DNA of 64,000 nt, taken from contig NHZP01000004.1 in the NCBI GenBank assembly GCA_003313425.1, positions 1,860,001-1,924,000 on the forward strand, in the 5' to 3' direction. Origin of the DNA: Pseudopyrenochaeta lycopersici. Lineage: Eukaryota > Ascomycota > Dothideomycetes > Pleosporales > Pseudopyrenochaetaceae. Below are positions 31,790-43,150 of the stretch, in pieces (positions within the stretch are counted from its first letter, which is position 1; each line of letters begins with the position of its first letter). Position numbers and translations under genes: made by a program. The notes below the pieces were generated by a model, which ran no database searches, was not told the origin of the DNA, and saw only the letters and a list, made by a program, of their open reading frames with translations.

Positions 31790-32824
31790 ATGTCGTCCGT
31801 CAAACCCCAAACCACACCCCCTCCAACCTCGCACGTCCTCCTCTCCTACCCCGCCGATTATGTCCTCCTCGTCACCATAAACCGTGAGAAACAAATGAAC
31901 TCCATCCCCTTCGAAGGCCACCTCGAAATGGGCCAAGTGTTCGACTGGTTCGACAACGAACCCAATCTACGCGTCGCCATCATCACCGGCGCGGGCAAGA
32001 AGAGCTTCTGTGCAGGCCAAGATCTTATCCAACTGGGCAAGATTAGGAGTGGAGAGCTCAAAGCGAACCCGGGTCTAATGAGGCACCCGTTGAGTGGGTT
32101 TGGTGGGTTGAGCAGGAGAGCGGGAAAGAAGCCGGTCATTGCAGCTGTGAATGGCTTTGCACTGGGAGGAGGTTTTGAGATTGTGCTTGGTTGGTATGTT
32201 GTGTTTTTCATAAACCTTGAGCAAAGGACTTGTGCACTGTGGTATCATGTGGCGTTGGAGCTGTGCTGGACAAGCCACAACGCTCAGATTTGACGCCATG
32301 GTCCAGAAACCCTAGATGCTACTACTATACCCCTATCTCGAGATGCTCGGCTACGCCAATAATTTACTAACGTATTGTACAGCGACCTGGTTGTAGCTGC
32401 TCCAGGTGCAACTTTTGGCCTCCCAGAAGCCCTTCGTGGCATCTTCGCTGGAGCAGGCGGACCTCCACGCCTGGTTCGCAATGTAGGACTGCCTGTTGCG
32501 TCAGAAATGGCACTCACAGGCAAATCCATTACTGCACAACGGGCCAAAGAGCTCAACCTTGTGAATCGGATATCACCGTCACAAGAGACTGTCGTCGAAG
32601 AGGCACTGAAGCTGGCCAACGAAATCGCAGCCATCTCCCCAGATGCAGCGATTGTAACGAGAGCAGCGCTGAAAGAAGCATGGGAGCAGGGTAGCGTAGA
32701 GCGAGCTACACAGTTGACGCTTGAGCAGTATAACCACCCTTTGCAGTCGGGTGAAAATGCTCTAGAAGGCCTCAAAGCTTTCGCTGAGAAGCGAAAACCA
32801 AACTGGAAGCCATCAAAACTGTAG
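31790..32824 (+). CDS. Peroxisomal enoyl-CoA hydratase/isomerase family protein
   Basis: Crotonase-fold protein of 281 residues from exons 31790-32193 and 32383-32824. Family marks are VAIITGAGKKSFCAGQDL (oxyanion-hole region), AVNGFALGGGFEIVLGCDL across the splice junction, and ATFGLPEALRGIFAGAGG. The C-terminus is WKPSKL, a canonical SKL peroxisome signal, so the enzyme probably acts in peroxisomal beta-oxidation or degradation of another acyl-CoA. Substrate range cannot be read from sequence. The ATG follows CCACCCACA; an earlier in-frame codon is GTG. The intron is 189 bp, three to four times the norm here, and would break the protein inside the GGG-F-E-I-V motif if unspliced. Confidence 0.93.
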
Positions 32825-33379
32825 ATTATGTCAACGCACAGAATCAAATCCCATAGAGTTTATCATCCGGGCTTCTACGACCCCAGATTTGCGGGGTTGA
32901 CTTGCATATGCATCTATATTCTTGATTTCCAGTGAACCACGAGCATCGGAACATGTCCGCCCGGGCAAAATATGGCATTCTTCGGTAACTTGGCCACACA
33001 TTTCCAAACGTCAGCCTAATGAGACCGCAAACAGCCGACTTCAACAGCCAATTATCGGGCCGTAAGGCCCAAAAGGGTCTGCGACCAGGCCAAAGAACGT
33101 TAAGGCAAGATGTGGCAACACGCTAAAATCACGAAACCAAGACCCGCCTCCCCCGCATTATGGGACTATGCGGACGACGGGCGCGCTAGGGAGACAATGG
33201 GGAAGCACCACGACCTCAAACAGGCCCTCGGTAGACGTACGAGGGGTAAATTTAGTGAGAAGAAACCCCATAAGACAATTGACTCGACTTCTCGACATCT
33301 GTTCAGGTCTCCTGCATTGACAGTCAGAAGACGATTCGAACAAAACCTTAATATATTACTTTGACATCATATCTCCGCA
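32825..33379. other. Intergenic, no gene seen
   Basis: 3' region of the hydratase gene and promoter of the bZIP gene. No motif called. Confidence 0.6.
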
Positions 33380-35098
33380 ATGGTGAACCGTCGGGCTAGT
33401 GACGACGTACCACCTCAAGTACCCATCGCTCCCGTCGTCAAGCGCAAACGACGTGCCTCCTGTCTAGGAGAGCAGGAGCGGCGAGAACGCAAACGAGCTA
33501 TTGATCGAGAAGCTCAGCGATCCCTCAGGGAAAAGACAAAGACACACATTGCGGAACTTGAGCGCACGATACAGATCCTAAGGGACCAAGACCGCAATGG
33601 CGCAACAGCAAGCTTACTATCTGAGATCGAAAGCCTGCGATCGGAGAATGATCGATTACGAGACATTATCGACAGTGTGAAGAGCGTGGTAGGAGTTGAT
33701 CTATTCTCTCGCAATGCTGCTCCGGCGACTTCAGTAAATGGAGGAGGCTCAGGAGCCTCGCCAGCGGCTACCAGTGTCGGTATGCATAACTCCCAAACAT
33801 TGGCCTTTGAAGCGCAACAAGAGTGGGACATGAGATCTTGGCTCACCGGACGGTAGGTCAACAATCCCCTAAACAACGAACGGTGTCATTCGCAGATGAT
33901 ACCAAAAATGCTCTCCCAACGCCTACCGACCTGCCAACCTCTTTCGACTTTCATCAGCGCAATATAGGCACGACTAGACCGCTCGATCTTGATGGAATGA
34001 ACATCATGACCGATTTGGATGGTCCTACCGCCCCAGACGCGAAATTCGAGATGGACCTTGACCTTGAGCCCGTGGTAGAAGGCCCAAAACCCGCAGAAGA
34101 TGTGGCAGATGAGGAATTACCTTGGGGCAATGAACCGGCGACTGCGTCATGGGCGCCACTGATGGCAGAGGTGAGTTTGCACACCAACTGCGAAGAGAAG
34201 AATCTAATCATTGTGTTGCAGATCTTCGGCCCCGACTGGCGCATTCCCTCTCCAGTAGTCCTCCACATTGGCAGCCCAGATACCCCACCAGTCACCCCGA
34301 ACGAGGTCTGCCCTATCTGGAAGAAGAGCAACGACATCTTTGGCAAAGTTTTTTCCTATCGCTCAACAACAGGTAACAAAGGCTCTCTTACTCTTCTTGG
34401 ATCAAAAAATGCTGAAGCGGGGCTTCTGTATCTTGGGATCAAAGAAGGTTGGAGTTCGTTGTCTAACGTATGGAAACAGAGCCCCGCGCTCACAATCCTG
34501 AAACAAGTCGACCAGCTCCTCTTCTCCCATCTGCCAAAAACAGAAAGACTGGCTGTCTCGTACAAGAGTCTCAAACTGTTGCAGGTGAGTAGTTGCCATT
34601 TCTGCCATATTTACGAAGTAGTTCGCAAATCCTGACATGGGTACAGTACTATCTTAATGCTACAAAGGAAGAGCTAGACAAGGTTCCCGAATGGCTTCGA
34701 CCCAGGTATGTCCTCCCATTTCCTCTAGTTCAAACACCTCAACTAATTCGTATTTCAGCCTTTCCCAATCCAGCACAAAGCACCCCGTAGCGATAGACTT
34801 TTTTGCCTGGCCCACGCTCCGCGACCGCCTCGTCCAGAACCACAGCGCCATCTTCCGAAATGGCGATTTATCCCGCGCCTACTCACAGTTTGTCCGCTTT
34901 GATTGGCCGTTTGCATTTGAGGATGCCTTCTTCTACGATGATGTTTCGGGGAGTCATTATCCGAGTCCCTTGTTTGAGCGATATCATCAGGATCTGAAGT
35001 ACTGGACTGTGGACCCGCAGTTCTACGAGATGTTTCCTGAGATGATGGGGGATATTGATGGGGATCGGCGGAGATTCAGTGAGCCGCAGGTCGTTTAG
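33380..35098 (+). CDS. bZIP transcription factor with C-terminal DUF3425
   Basis: N-terminal bZIP: basic region RRERKRAIDREAQRSLREK (about 35-55) and a leucine zipper to about 105. After a Gly/Ser linker and an acidic stretch comes a DUF3425-type domain with LPKTERLAVSYKSLKLLQ and HPVAIDFFAWPTLRDRL, typical of fungal bZIP regulators of stress and secondary metabolism. Firm introns are 34171-34221, 34585-34646 and 34706-34758. The first is uncertain: donor GTAGGT at 33853 needs the acceptor at 33977 (475-residue protein), or donor GTATGC at 33780 uses the good TTCGCAG acceptor at 33895. The most natural-looking 43-bp intron (33853-33895) puts the two halves out of frame. DNA target and ligand unknown. 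Confidence 0.85.
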
Positions 35099-35706
35099 AT
35101 GGAAGATGGGTAAAGGAAAAGTCTTTGGGAAACTTGGGGAATTACTCCAGTGGTGTTGGCTGGCGTACGGGGATCGGATTAGCGATTTTGGTCCACTATT
35201 TTCAGGCTTTCAGACTTCAATTCAAGATACTGCGTTTTAATATTATGAATATATATATGCCCCAGATGAAGGACTACCTGACTGATGAGCAATGAGGCGC
35301 CTTGGTCACCATGCGAACACATTCATCTGCGCCCAGTTCAATCGCCCTCATCTTCTCTCCACAAGATATTCAACAATAATTCAATCAATCTCTGAACTCT
35401 CTCCATACTCAAAGCGGGGCCCCGCCCATCGAGTCAGCACTAACAACGAGCCGCGGTCAAACACGTCGTGCTGAAATATCCGGTGTAACTTGAAGCCTTC
35501 TCCTCACTTCCGGCTCACCTTCGCTTAAAGCTTACACATCTCTAGACCCGTCAACTTATACCCGTTGGACTCTGTCTACTTAATTTAGAACTTAATCATA
35601 CCTACATCTTCCATTCCCAGTCTTCTCGTCTCCCTCACCCTGCTATCCTAGAAACAATTCCTATACCCCAAATTCCCAATCTGATATCCCTCACAATCCC
35701 CCCAAT
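35099..35706. other. Intergenic with pyrimidine-rich leader
   Basis: From about 35480 to the next start codon the + strand is strongly C/T/A-rich and G-poor, the usual look of a fungal promoter and 5' leader. No further feature. Confidence 0.6.
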
Positions 35707-37070
35707 ATGCCTCCTCCACCACTCTCCACCCCTCTAACTACCCTCCTCAATATTTCTCACCCCATCATGCTTGCGGGCATGGACCAAGTCGCCGGCCCGG
35801 AACTCGCAGCCGCTGTCACCAATGCGGGCGGCTTCGGCACACTTGGAGGCGCACGGTACACGCCCAAGATGCTGAGAGAAATGATTGCCGAGATGAAGGC
35901 TTTGTTGAATGACAAGAATGCGCCGTTTGGTGTGGATTTATTGCTTCCTCAGGTAGGGGGGAGTGCGAGGAAAACGAATGTAGGTTTATTGCTGGGAGTT
36001 GAGGTGATGATGTTTGTTTCCATAGGAAGCACTGCGTGAAGCTATGGTTTATTGGGCTGAGTGTTAGACAAGGGTTGGAGTATAGAGCTGACGCTTAAGT
36101 TCTAGTATGATTACACAAAAGGGCAATTAGGTGAGCTCTTGGACATCGTTATCGAGGGAGGTGCGAAGCTTTTTGTTTCAGCTGTTGGTGTGCCACCACA
36201 GTGGGCAATTGACAAGCTGCATAAAGCGGGTGTATTATAGTAAGTTGCTTCATTCTGGGCACTTTGTAAAGATCATTCATTGACGTATGATTCAGTGGGA
36301 ATATGATTGGACACCCAAAGGTATATGTTCCTTCCCCTTGAAATTAACCGTGGTGTACTTACACGTGCATAGCATGTCCACAAAGCTTGCCGTGCTGGCG
36401 CGGATATCATTATCGCGCAAGGTGGTGAAGGTGGCGGCCACACCGGGGACATCGCAACCAGCGTGCTCATCCCAGCTTGTGCAGATGTCTGCAAGCAGTA
36501 CACATCCCCACTTACCGGCAAACCTGTCACTCTCGTAGCAGCAGGTGGTATAAACGATGGCCGAAGCGTCGCCTCCGCACTGATGCTCGGCGCGAGCGGC
36601 GTATGGGTAGGAACTCGTTTCATCGTTTCAAAAGAGAGTAAAGCACCTCAGAGCTGGAAAGACCAAGTCGTCAAAGCAGACTATGACTCCTGGGTCAAGC
36701 TACTCATCTGGTCTGGCCGGCCATTGCGTGCTCTTAGCAACCCATATCTCAAAGATTGGGAACTGAATCGACAAGCTGAGATCAAAGAGCTCACCGAAAA
36801 GGGCATTGTGCCGCTTGAATATGAGCTTGATAGGCTGCATAAAGAGGGGAAGCTAACAGATGAGATTGAAGATGCCGCAGCCTTGAGGTATGCTAAAGAA
36901 TTACATATGAAGATGCATGCTAATCGTTCCGCAGGCCAATTGGTGTCGTAGTTGGATCGATCAATAAACCGGGACAGTCTGCAGCGGAAATCGTCGAGGA
37001 GATTGTGCAAGACACGTTGGTTGCGTTGAATAGTGCAAGTCTGTTCGTCAACGCAGCGGCAAAGTTGTGA
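35707..37070 (+). CDS. Nitronate monooxygenase (2-nitropropane dioxygenase family)
   Basis: FMN-dependent TIM-barrel enzyme of 360 residues in five exons: 35707-35979, 36106-36239, 36296-36320, 36373-36887 and 36935-37070. The third exon is only 25 bp. Signatures are PIMLAGMDQVAGPELAAAV at the N-terminus, the central IIAQGGEGGGHTG with the catalytic-region His, and GGINDGRSVASALMLGASGV with GTRF for FMN phosphate binding. Class I enzymes oxidise propionate 3-nitronate and other nitronates, protecting against nitro toxins. The C-terminus NAAAKL is a PTS1 variant (AKL), so a peroxisomal location, where the H2O2 by-product can be removed, is likely but inferred. The long 126-bp first intron is unusual for the region. 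Confidence 0.93.
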
Positions 37071-37635
37071 GGCATAGTTACGTGTGCTGCAGTTACGATA
37101 TAACATAATTAGACAACGACGTGGCTCCAATGTCGGGAGTAAGAGCTTCATCTGTCAATCGGGCCATAACACTGCATTCGATCATTACATAGAAGTCGCG
37201 CGAAATCTAAACCAGGTTCAGGTTCACGAACTTGCTATTTGTAGGACCATAGATTGTCATGGTAATTAAATGTTGCCCCTCGCTGGGCTTGCTCCAACAA
37301 TCCTACATTCTTTTGTTTGCTCGGCCACCACTTTGGTCAGATTCCTCAGCGAGTTCTTCCCAGGACACCCAAACGTTGCACAGCATTCGCGTGATCAAAG
37401 GCTGATTACTGAGCATTGGTTCTATTACGAACTTCTTGTCGATGCTAGGGTCAATGCGAATGGGAGCCCTTGTGGACCACATTCCCGGTATCCCTTGTTC
37501 TGGCCCCCTTGCGGAATGCCCTTAAGCAGCACGCCACCGAGAACGGCAAACCCGTGCCACCTGTTCGTACAATGGCGGCTCAATATCTCACGTAGCTTTC
37601 AAGACCCTTTTGGCTTTCACGCAGGTCCCATCACC
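37071..37635. other. Intergenic upstream of the permease gene
   Basis: A frame from 37270 runs into the permease gene but starts with a non-ATG region of no recognised homology, and I treat it as leader. No other feature. Confidence 0.5.
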
Positions 37636-39462
37636 ATGGTGGGTATGCAGCAATGGGTGCTTCCAGAGCCTGCGGCGAGGAGACCAAGTCATCAGCCTCA
37701 TGCTGGAGGCTCAGTGGAAGTCGACATGATAGACTTCCTGAACAATGGGTTTGATGACGAGTATGGCATTGGTCCGCTGGATGGTACGAATAAGGCGGGC
37801 ACCAAGCACGACGAACGAGACATGTATCGCCTGGGAAAGACACAGGAGCTTAAGGTATGTCTCACAGCAGCGTTCATTGTGCTGGAGACTCGAATCTAAC
37901 AATCTTGTAACAGCGCAGTTACCGACCATTGTCAGCGCTCAGCTTTGCGGTGGTTCTTACGGCGATATGGGAGTACTTGATGATCGCATGTACCCAGGGT
38001 CTCATCAACGGCGGAACTGCAGGCTTGTTCTGGAGCTACATTTGGACATTTGTTGGATTCACATTCGTTGAAATGAGCTTGGCTGAAATGGCCTCAATGT
38101 ACGTCCTGTAAGCTCAAGTTTTGATGATTCGATTAACTGATCATCGCAAGGGCACCAACTTCGGGAGGCCAATATCACTGGGTATCCGAGTTTGCGCCTC
38201 CAGAATATCAGCAATTCTTATCCTACGTCGTTGGTTGGATGTCGACTCTCTCGTGGCAAGCTGGAAACGCGGCAGATTGCTTTCTGACTGGTACCATGTC
38301 GCAAGCTCTCATCATCGTCAATAATCCCGATCATGAACCTCAACGATGGCAGGGCACACTTCTCGTATTTACCATGGTAAGGGAAAGAAAGCATTCAAAT
38401 TCTAAATTGAACTAATTGATAAAGGCATTTTTGGTATATGTGTTCAATATCTGGGGCCACAATTTCTGGCCGCGGGTCCAAAACGCCTTGATGGTTCTCC
38501 ATGTCCTCGCCTTCTTCGCCGTCGTAATCACACTATGGTGTCTGGCGCCTCACCGCAGTGCCAAATTGGTCTTTACAGAGTTTTCCAACGCTGGTGGTTG
38601 GAGTAGCATGAGCTTATCTTTGATGGTCGGTCAAATCTCCGCTATTTATTCCATCTTAGGCTCGGATGCAACAGCCCACATGGCCGAAGAAGTGCGCGAT
38701 GCGTCTCGATATGTGCCGATCTCGCTCTTCTGGTCCTATTTCGGCAACAGTATAATGGCCATAGTGTTCCTGGTCGGCTTTCTATTTGCGATGCCAGACG
38801 TCGAAGCAGCGATCAATCATCCAACTGGCTACCCATTCCTTTATGTCTTCCAGTCCGCAGTCAGACTTTCCGGTGTAAATGCTCTAACCATCATCGTCCT
38901 TTTGCTCGTTAGTGCAGCAAACATCAATTTTGGCGCATCGACTGCGAGGCAGACATTTGCATTTGCTAGAGATCGCGGTTTACCATTTTCAAGCTGGATT
39001 GCTAAAGTCGACTCTGAGAAGGGGATTCCGAGTAACGCAATCTTCCTCTCCTCGCTGATTGCGGCACTCCTTGCTCTCATCAATATCGGTTCAACCACGG
39101 CCTTTAATGCCATCGTTTCACTTCAAGTCGTCTCACTAATGTTCACATACACTTGCTCGCTTTCATGCGTGCTTTATCGCCGCATCAGGCATCCAGAACT
39201 GCTGCCTAATGCACGGTGGAGTCTGGGAAGATGGGGTATCCCCATTAACACTATTGGCTTAGCATATGCAACCTTTAGCTTCTTTTGGAGCTTTTGGCCA
39301 ACATTTACGCCTGTCACGGTGTTGGATTTCAACTGGAGTGTGGTAATTTTTGTTGGAGTTTTTGTATTTTGTTTGGTAATGTACTATGCGAAAGGGAGGA
39401 CAGTCTATAAAGGACCAGTAAAGGAAGTAAGATCTGTAAATTCACTGTCGACGGTGCCATAG
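37636..39462 (+). CDS. Amino-acid/GABA/choline permease, APC family
   Basis: Predicted 555 residues from exons 37636-37854, 37914-38098, 38151-38376 and 38425-39462. The first about 70 residues are hydrophilic and cytosolic, followed by twelve hydrophobic segments. Family marks include SFAVVLTAIWEYL, the GG(T/Q) turns around TSGGQYHWVSEFAP in the third helix region, the amphipathic DATAHMAEEVRDASRYVP (classic E-E in the TMS6-7 loop of the ACT/GABA-choline group), and SARQTFAFARDRGLPFS-type sequence here as STARQTFAFARDRGLPF. Fits the Uga4/Hnm1-like branch moving GABA, polyamines or choline across the plasma or vacuolar membrane; the substrate is not resolved. Upstream Met options exist but the one chosen begins the conserved hydrophilic tail. 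Confidence 0.92.
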
Positions 39463-39958
39463 TATACACACCTATTCAATATATCGGATATAATATTATT
39501 CCCTCTCGACTATTTATTTCCGACAGAATTCCATGTCTGCAGGTACTCAAGTATTTAATTATGCTTATTGCGTCGAGTATACTCTTTGTCCAATGTATCC
39601 GAGTATCTGGGTTCGTGACTGTATTACTCGACTAAAGCAGCCCCAACAAAGAACATCCCCTACAAATGTATGTGGCCTCGCATTCCCTCATCCATGATTT
39701 TCTCCACTAGACCTCACGTAATGCGCTGTGCTCAACTTGGTATTTGCGGACATGACTGCTTTCGTCCATTGAGTAGTTTGGAAATCAAATTCCCTAGTTT
39801 GCCCCAAGACATCATCGTCGCGATCCCAATGATACAGTCTTTGTCCCAGACATCGATTCCTCAATCTGTGCAGTAAAACATTTGTCTCTCCTTTGATTTA
39901 CAACCTAATAAGCCTCGCAATAACGCCACTTCTTCGGGATTGATGTGAAAGTCGCGCA
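39463..39958. other. Intergenic, no gene seen
   Basis: 3' region of the permease and promoter of the rhodopsin-like gene. AT-rich beginning, nothing else recognised. Confidence 0.6.
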
Positions 39959-41313
39959 ATGACCTCACCAGCCCCCCAAGAGTCTGACGTTTCTCACATT
40001 CATCCACCTCTCACGTTCGTCACTGATCTTAACCAGTCAGGCATCATCGCTATTCTGGCTGGCTTCTCCCTCGGTATAATTCTGCTGAGTACCGGAGTAC
40101 GGCTTCACGCAAAGCATTCTTCTAGACAGCTGCACAGCGATGACATTGCATTCTACATGGCCGTCCTGTTTGCGCTCAGCCAGTCAGCGCTTGTCTTCTG
40201 GCTAATTTCCCAAGGCTTGGGCAAGTCAGTGGAACTCTTGAGTCTGGATGAGTTGAAGTCACTTCAGAAAGTACGTCAATCGTAGTAACAGGAGAATGGA
40301 AAATTGAGTTAAATGCCGATGACTGACAATTCATAGGGCGAGGTCACAAGTAATATTATCTACATGACTGTGCTTTTTCTTTCGAAAGCCTCTTGCGCTC
40401 TCATGTTCCTCGGGCTTACGCCTTACACAACGCAAAAGCGCTTTGTATGGTTCTTGTTCACTCTGTCCTTCATATGGCTAGTTACGAGCCTTATTATTGA
40501 GGGAATGCTATGCCAGAAGAGCCCACAACAGTGTTATAGTACCGTAAGTGGAATTTTCATTCCAATGATTTTCTGATAACGAATGCTGATTGAATCCAGT
40601 TCAATCGCTGGCTCTACATCGGCATTTTTGACGGTGTCATCGAGGTTGCCCTAATTCTCACTAGTGTGTACATTGTTTGGAACCGCCAAATGAGCTTCCG
40701 CTCAAAATGCACCGTAATTGGAGTTTTCATATGCCGAATACCAAACATTGTGTGCACCATTTTTCGCCTGATCTTCATACAAGAGCCCCTCAACCCAAAA
40801 ACTTCACCGTACTGGGCCGCACGTGTACAGTCCATAACGCAACTCGCAATTGGGTACACAATCACTGCTTGTGTAATTCCATACCTTCGACCGTTGATGC
40901 AGGCGTACGAAAACCCAGATGGCTCACTCCGTCGTTCGAGCACAGTACCTAGTTTTAAGCTCTCAGAACGTTCTTCTCAGCGCTCTCGCAACGCCTCAGC
41001 GGCTGCACGATCCGGTACATCGGTAATTCCAAGTGGAGCGAGTCGGAACCATGCAAGCATAGAAAGCACAGGTCAGACGCCAACTGCCTTCGACAAGGCA
41101 TTGTTGAAGAGACCTCAGAGTGTGCAGGATTCTGATATAAGAACGATGCATTGGAGCACAAAACATAAACACAGGTCCAGTATTGCGGGCCCTTCAAGGT
41201 CGGACACATTGGGGGTGGAGATGAGCCGAAATCAACGAAGGTCTTTGCCGTCGTCGTTTCCTGGGAGTTTGGTCGCGAAGAGCGATGGTTTTGATCCGGC
41301 GGATTACGCATGA
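39959..41313 (+). CDS. Fungal rhodopsin-domain (PTH11-like) seven-helix membrane protein
   Basis: Predicted 410 residues, exons 39959-40270, 40337-40543 and 40600-41313, all phase 0. Seven hydrophobic helices can be counted between about residues 25 and 305, with DDIAFYMAVLFALSQSALVFW after the first loop, a Cys pair in the second extracellular region (MLCQKSPQQCYS), FNRWLYIGIFDGVIEVA, and CRIPNIVCTIFRLIF. These are marks of the fungal rhodopsin-domain family that includes Pth11-like receptors. It lacks the extracellular CFEM domain of Pth11 itself. The 105-residue cytosolic tail is Ser-rich. A plasma-membrane sensor is plausible; ligand and coupling unknown. Confidence 0.87.
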
Positions 41314-41490
41314 TGCTAAGAACTACGGGCATGAACTGGTAGTTGAAATAAATTATGATGAGACTTGATGGGCCAAGAACATTTTTGAACGTACAGTCTT
41401 GTACAGAGCTTTGTTCCCATAGGGGATCTTGCTCTCGGAAGCGCTCTTTGACCGGGTCCTACCAATTCCTTATTTCTGGCAGCTTAACTT

Positions 41491-42729
41491 CTAACACACA
41501 TCCTCGATCTCGATGTCACCTCCAGCACGCGGTCCCAGATCCGACCGTAGCGTCCGATTGAACAGTTCCTTCAACATCTCAAAGCAGATACCAGAAAGTG
41601 CAGCATCGTATCGGCCTTTGCTAAGTTCATCGCGAATGAATGCGTCTGGCTATGTATTAGCAACGATAAATCAACGATTAAACGATACTTACGTTGTGCC
41701 CAGGCTGGCTCATAAAATGAGAATGTAACACCTGCTTCATGAAGGGTCTTCCTAATCAAATCGCGTCCCTCAGGCGGAACATGATTATCCATCTTGCCGA
41801 AGATCATAACGAGTTCACCCTTGATGTCTTTCGCGCGGGCGAGTGAGTCATCATTCTTGCCTTTACCAAGAGTCTTGCTGTGAACATCGGTTGCAAAGTA
41901 GCATATCGCTGATATAACGCGAGGGTCTAAGGCACATCGGTAGGCTAGATGCCCACCTAGACACATTCCTATCCTAGATGTCAGCACAAACTCTGTCTGT
42001 ATTTACTAGAATCAAAGCCAACCCACCAGTAGCGCCTATCCGTCCATTACATGTTGGTAGAGCGAGCAACGCATCGACGGAAAGGGTGGCATCCTCATCG
42101 TATGCTTCCACCGTCTTGGTGATCTTCCATTCATTGCCAGCATCAGTACCAGGGCCATCATATGCGAGTGGCTCCGGTCCGGTAAATTCGTGGTATGATG
42201 AAGGCGCTGCAACAATGTACCCTTGAGAAGCTATTTGCCGTGCAAAGCGCGCAACAGGGCCGGTGACTAACCTGATATAAGTTTTTGCGTGTAGATTCGA
42301 GACAAGGAAGGAGCAACACGGAGCTGGAAGCGTGGAAACTATGTAGACAAAGGTGGGGAAATGCAGACGGCTGGTACATCACAAGCAGACTCCATCCTAC
42401 GACAAACAAGACAAGTATCTCAAGGGGGGCCGAGTAACTCATCTCATGTCACGAATAGTTCCAGTCTTCCAGTGCAACACAATCCTCATGAAACCCAACA
42501 GAAAACCGAGAACGACAATACACACCTTGATAAATCTCACTAAACACTACAACTCCCGGAAACTTCGCCTTGGGATAATTCGCAATCGTCGGATGAAAGA
42601 TAAAGATCCCTAACAACACAGTTACTTCCGCAGACTTTCTCAATCCTCGCCTCAATTGCACACAGCAAACTTACTCATATCGCCGCCCGCCTTGGTAGGC
42701 ACATCTTTGTGTGTTTCTTGGATAAGCAT
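41491..42729 (-). CDS. Dienelactone hydrolase family protein
   Basis: Predicted 269 residues in five exons: 42729-42675, 42609-42526, 42266-42027, 41968-41693 and 41645-41491. The alpha/beta-hydrolase fold has its Cys nucleophile in GMCLGGHLAYR (Cys129), the acidic residue in IFGKMDNHVPPEGR, and the His in AWAQHAFIRDE, which only appears after splicing the 47-bp last intron. The second intron is 259 bp, the longest in the window. N-terminal IFIFHPTIANYPKAKFPGVV is typical for the fungal branch. Dienelactone hydrolases open lactones from aromatic-ring breakdown, but fungal paralogs have broader, often unknown carboxylesterase roles. Converges with the rhodopsin-like gene at 177 bp. Confidence 0.92.
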
Positions 42730-43150
42730 TGTGATTTGGTTTGGTCTCAATTGCGAAAGGTTTCGGTCGATGTGTTGAGCTTGGGAGGCTTGAAAAGGGA
42801 GGTGATGGTGGGGTGGAGGGGCAGTGGAGAGCACGGTCCAAGCTTTTTGCTGAGTGAGGATATGCGGTTACTGATGATTAAATTAGACTGTATCAGAAGG
42901 CCTGGAGCTCTTTGGATGGGAATTCCGAAAGAGTCGGGATGTGAGCTGGTTGATTGTGAGAATAAAAGGTATGTTTCAGTAAGAGCTACTTTTGGAATCA
43001 ACAGAGTTAAACCATATAGGGCGTGGTATACTAGGGATAACGTTTAAAGGCCGGCTTCACTTATTTCACTTGATAGTATGGTATCCAGAGCATGTTGTGT
43101 CATTATTTGCCAGTTCGTATCGACATTACGCTTCCATCACTATCTAATCA
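42730..43150. other. Intergenic, no gene seen
   Basis: Promoter of the dienelactone hydrolase gene and 3' side of the xylulokinase gene. A + strand frame (42709-43047) overlaps the hydrolase start and shows no homology. Confidence 0.55.

Noticed and set aside
37270..37635. Upstream extension of the permease frame
   Set aside because: Reads in frame into the permease but has no homology and would add more than 100 residues to a family with a short cytosolic N-terminus; treated as leader.
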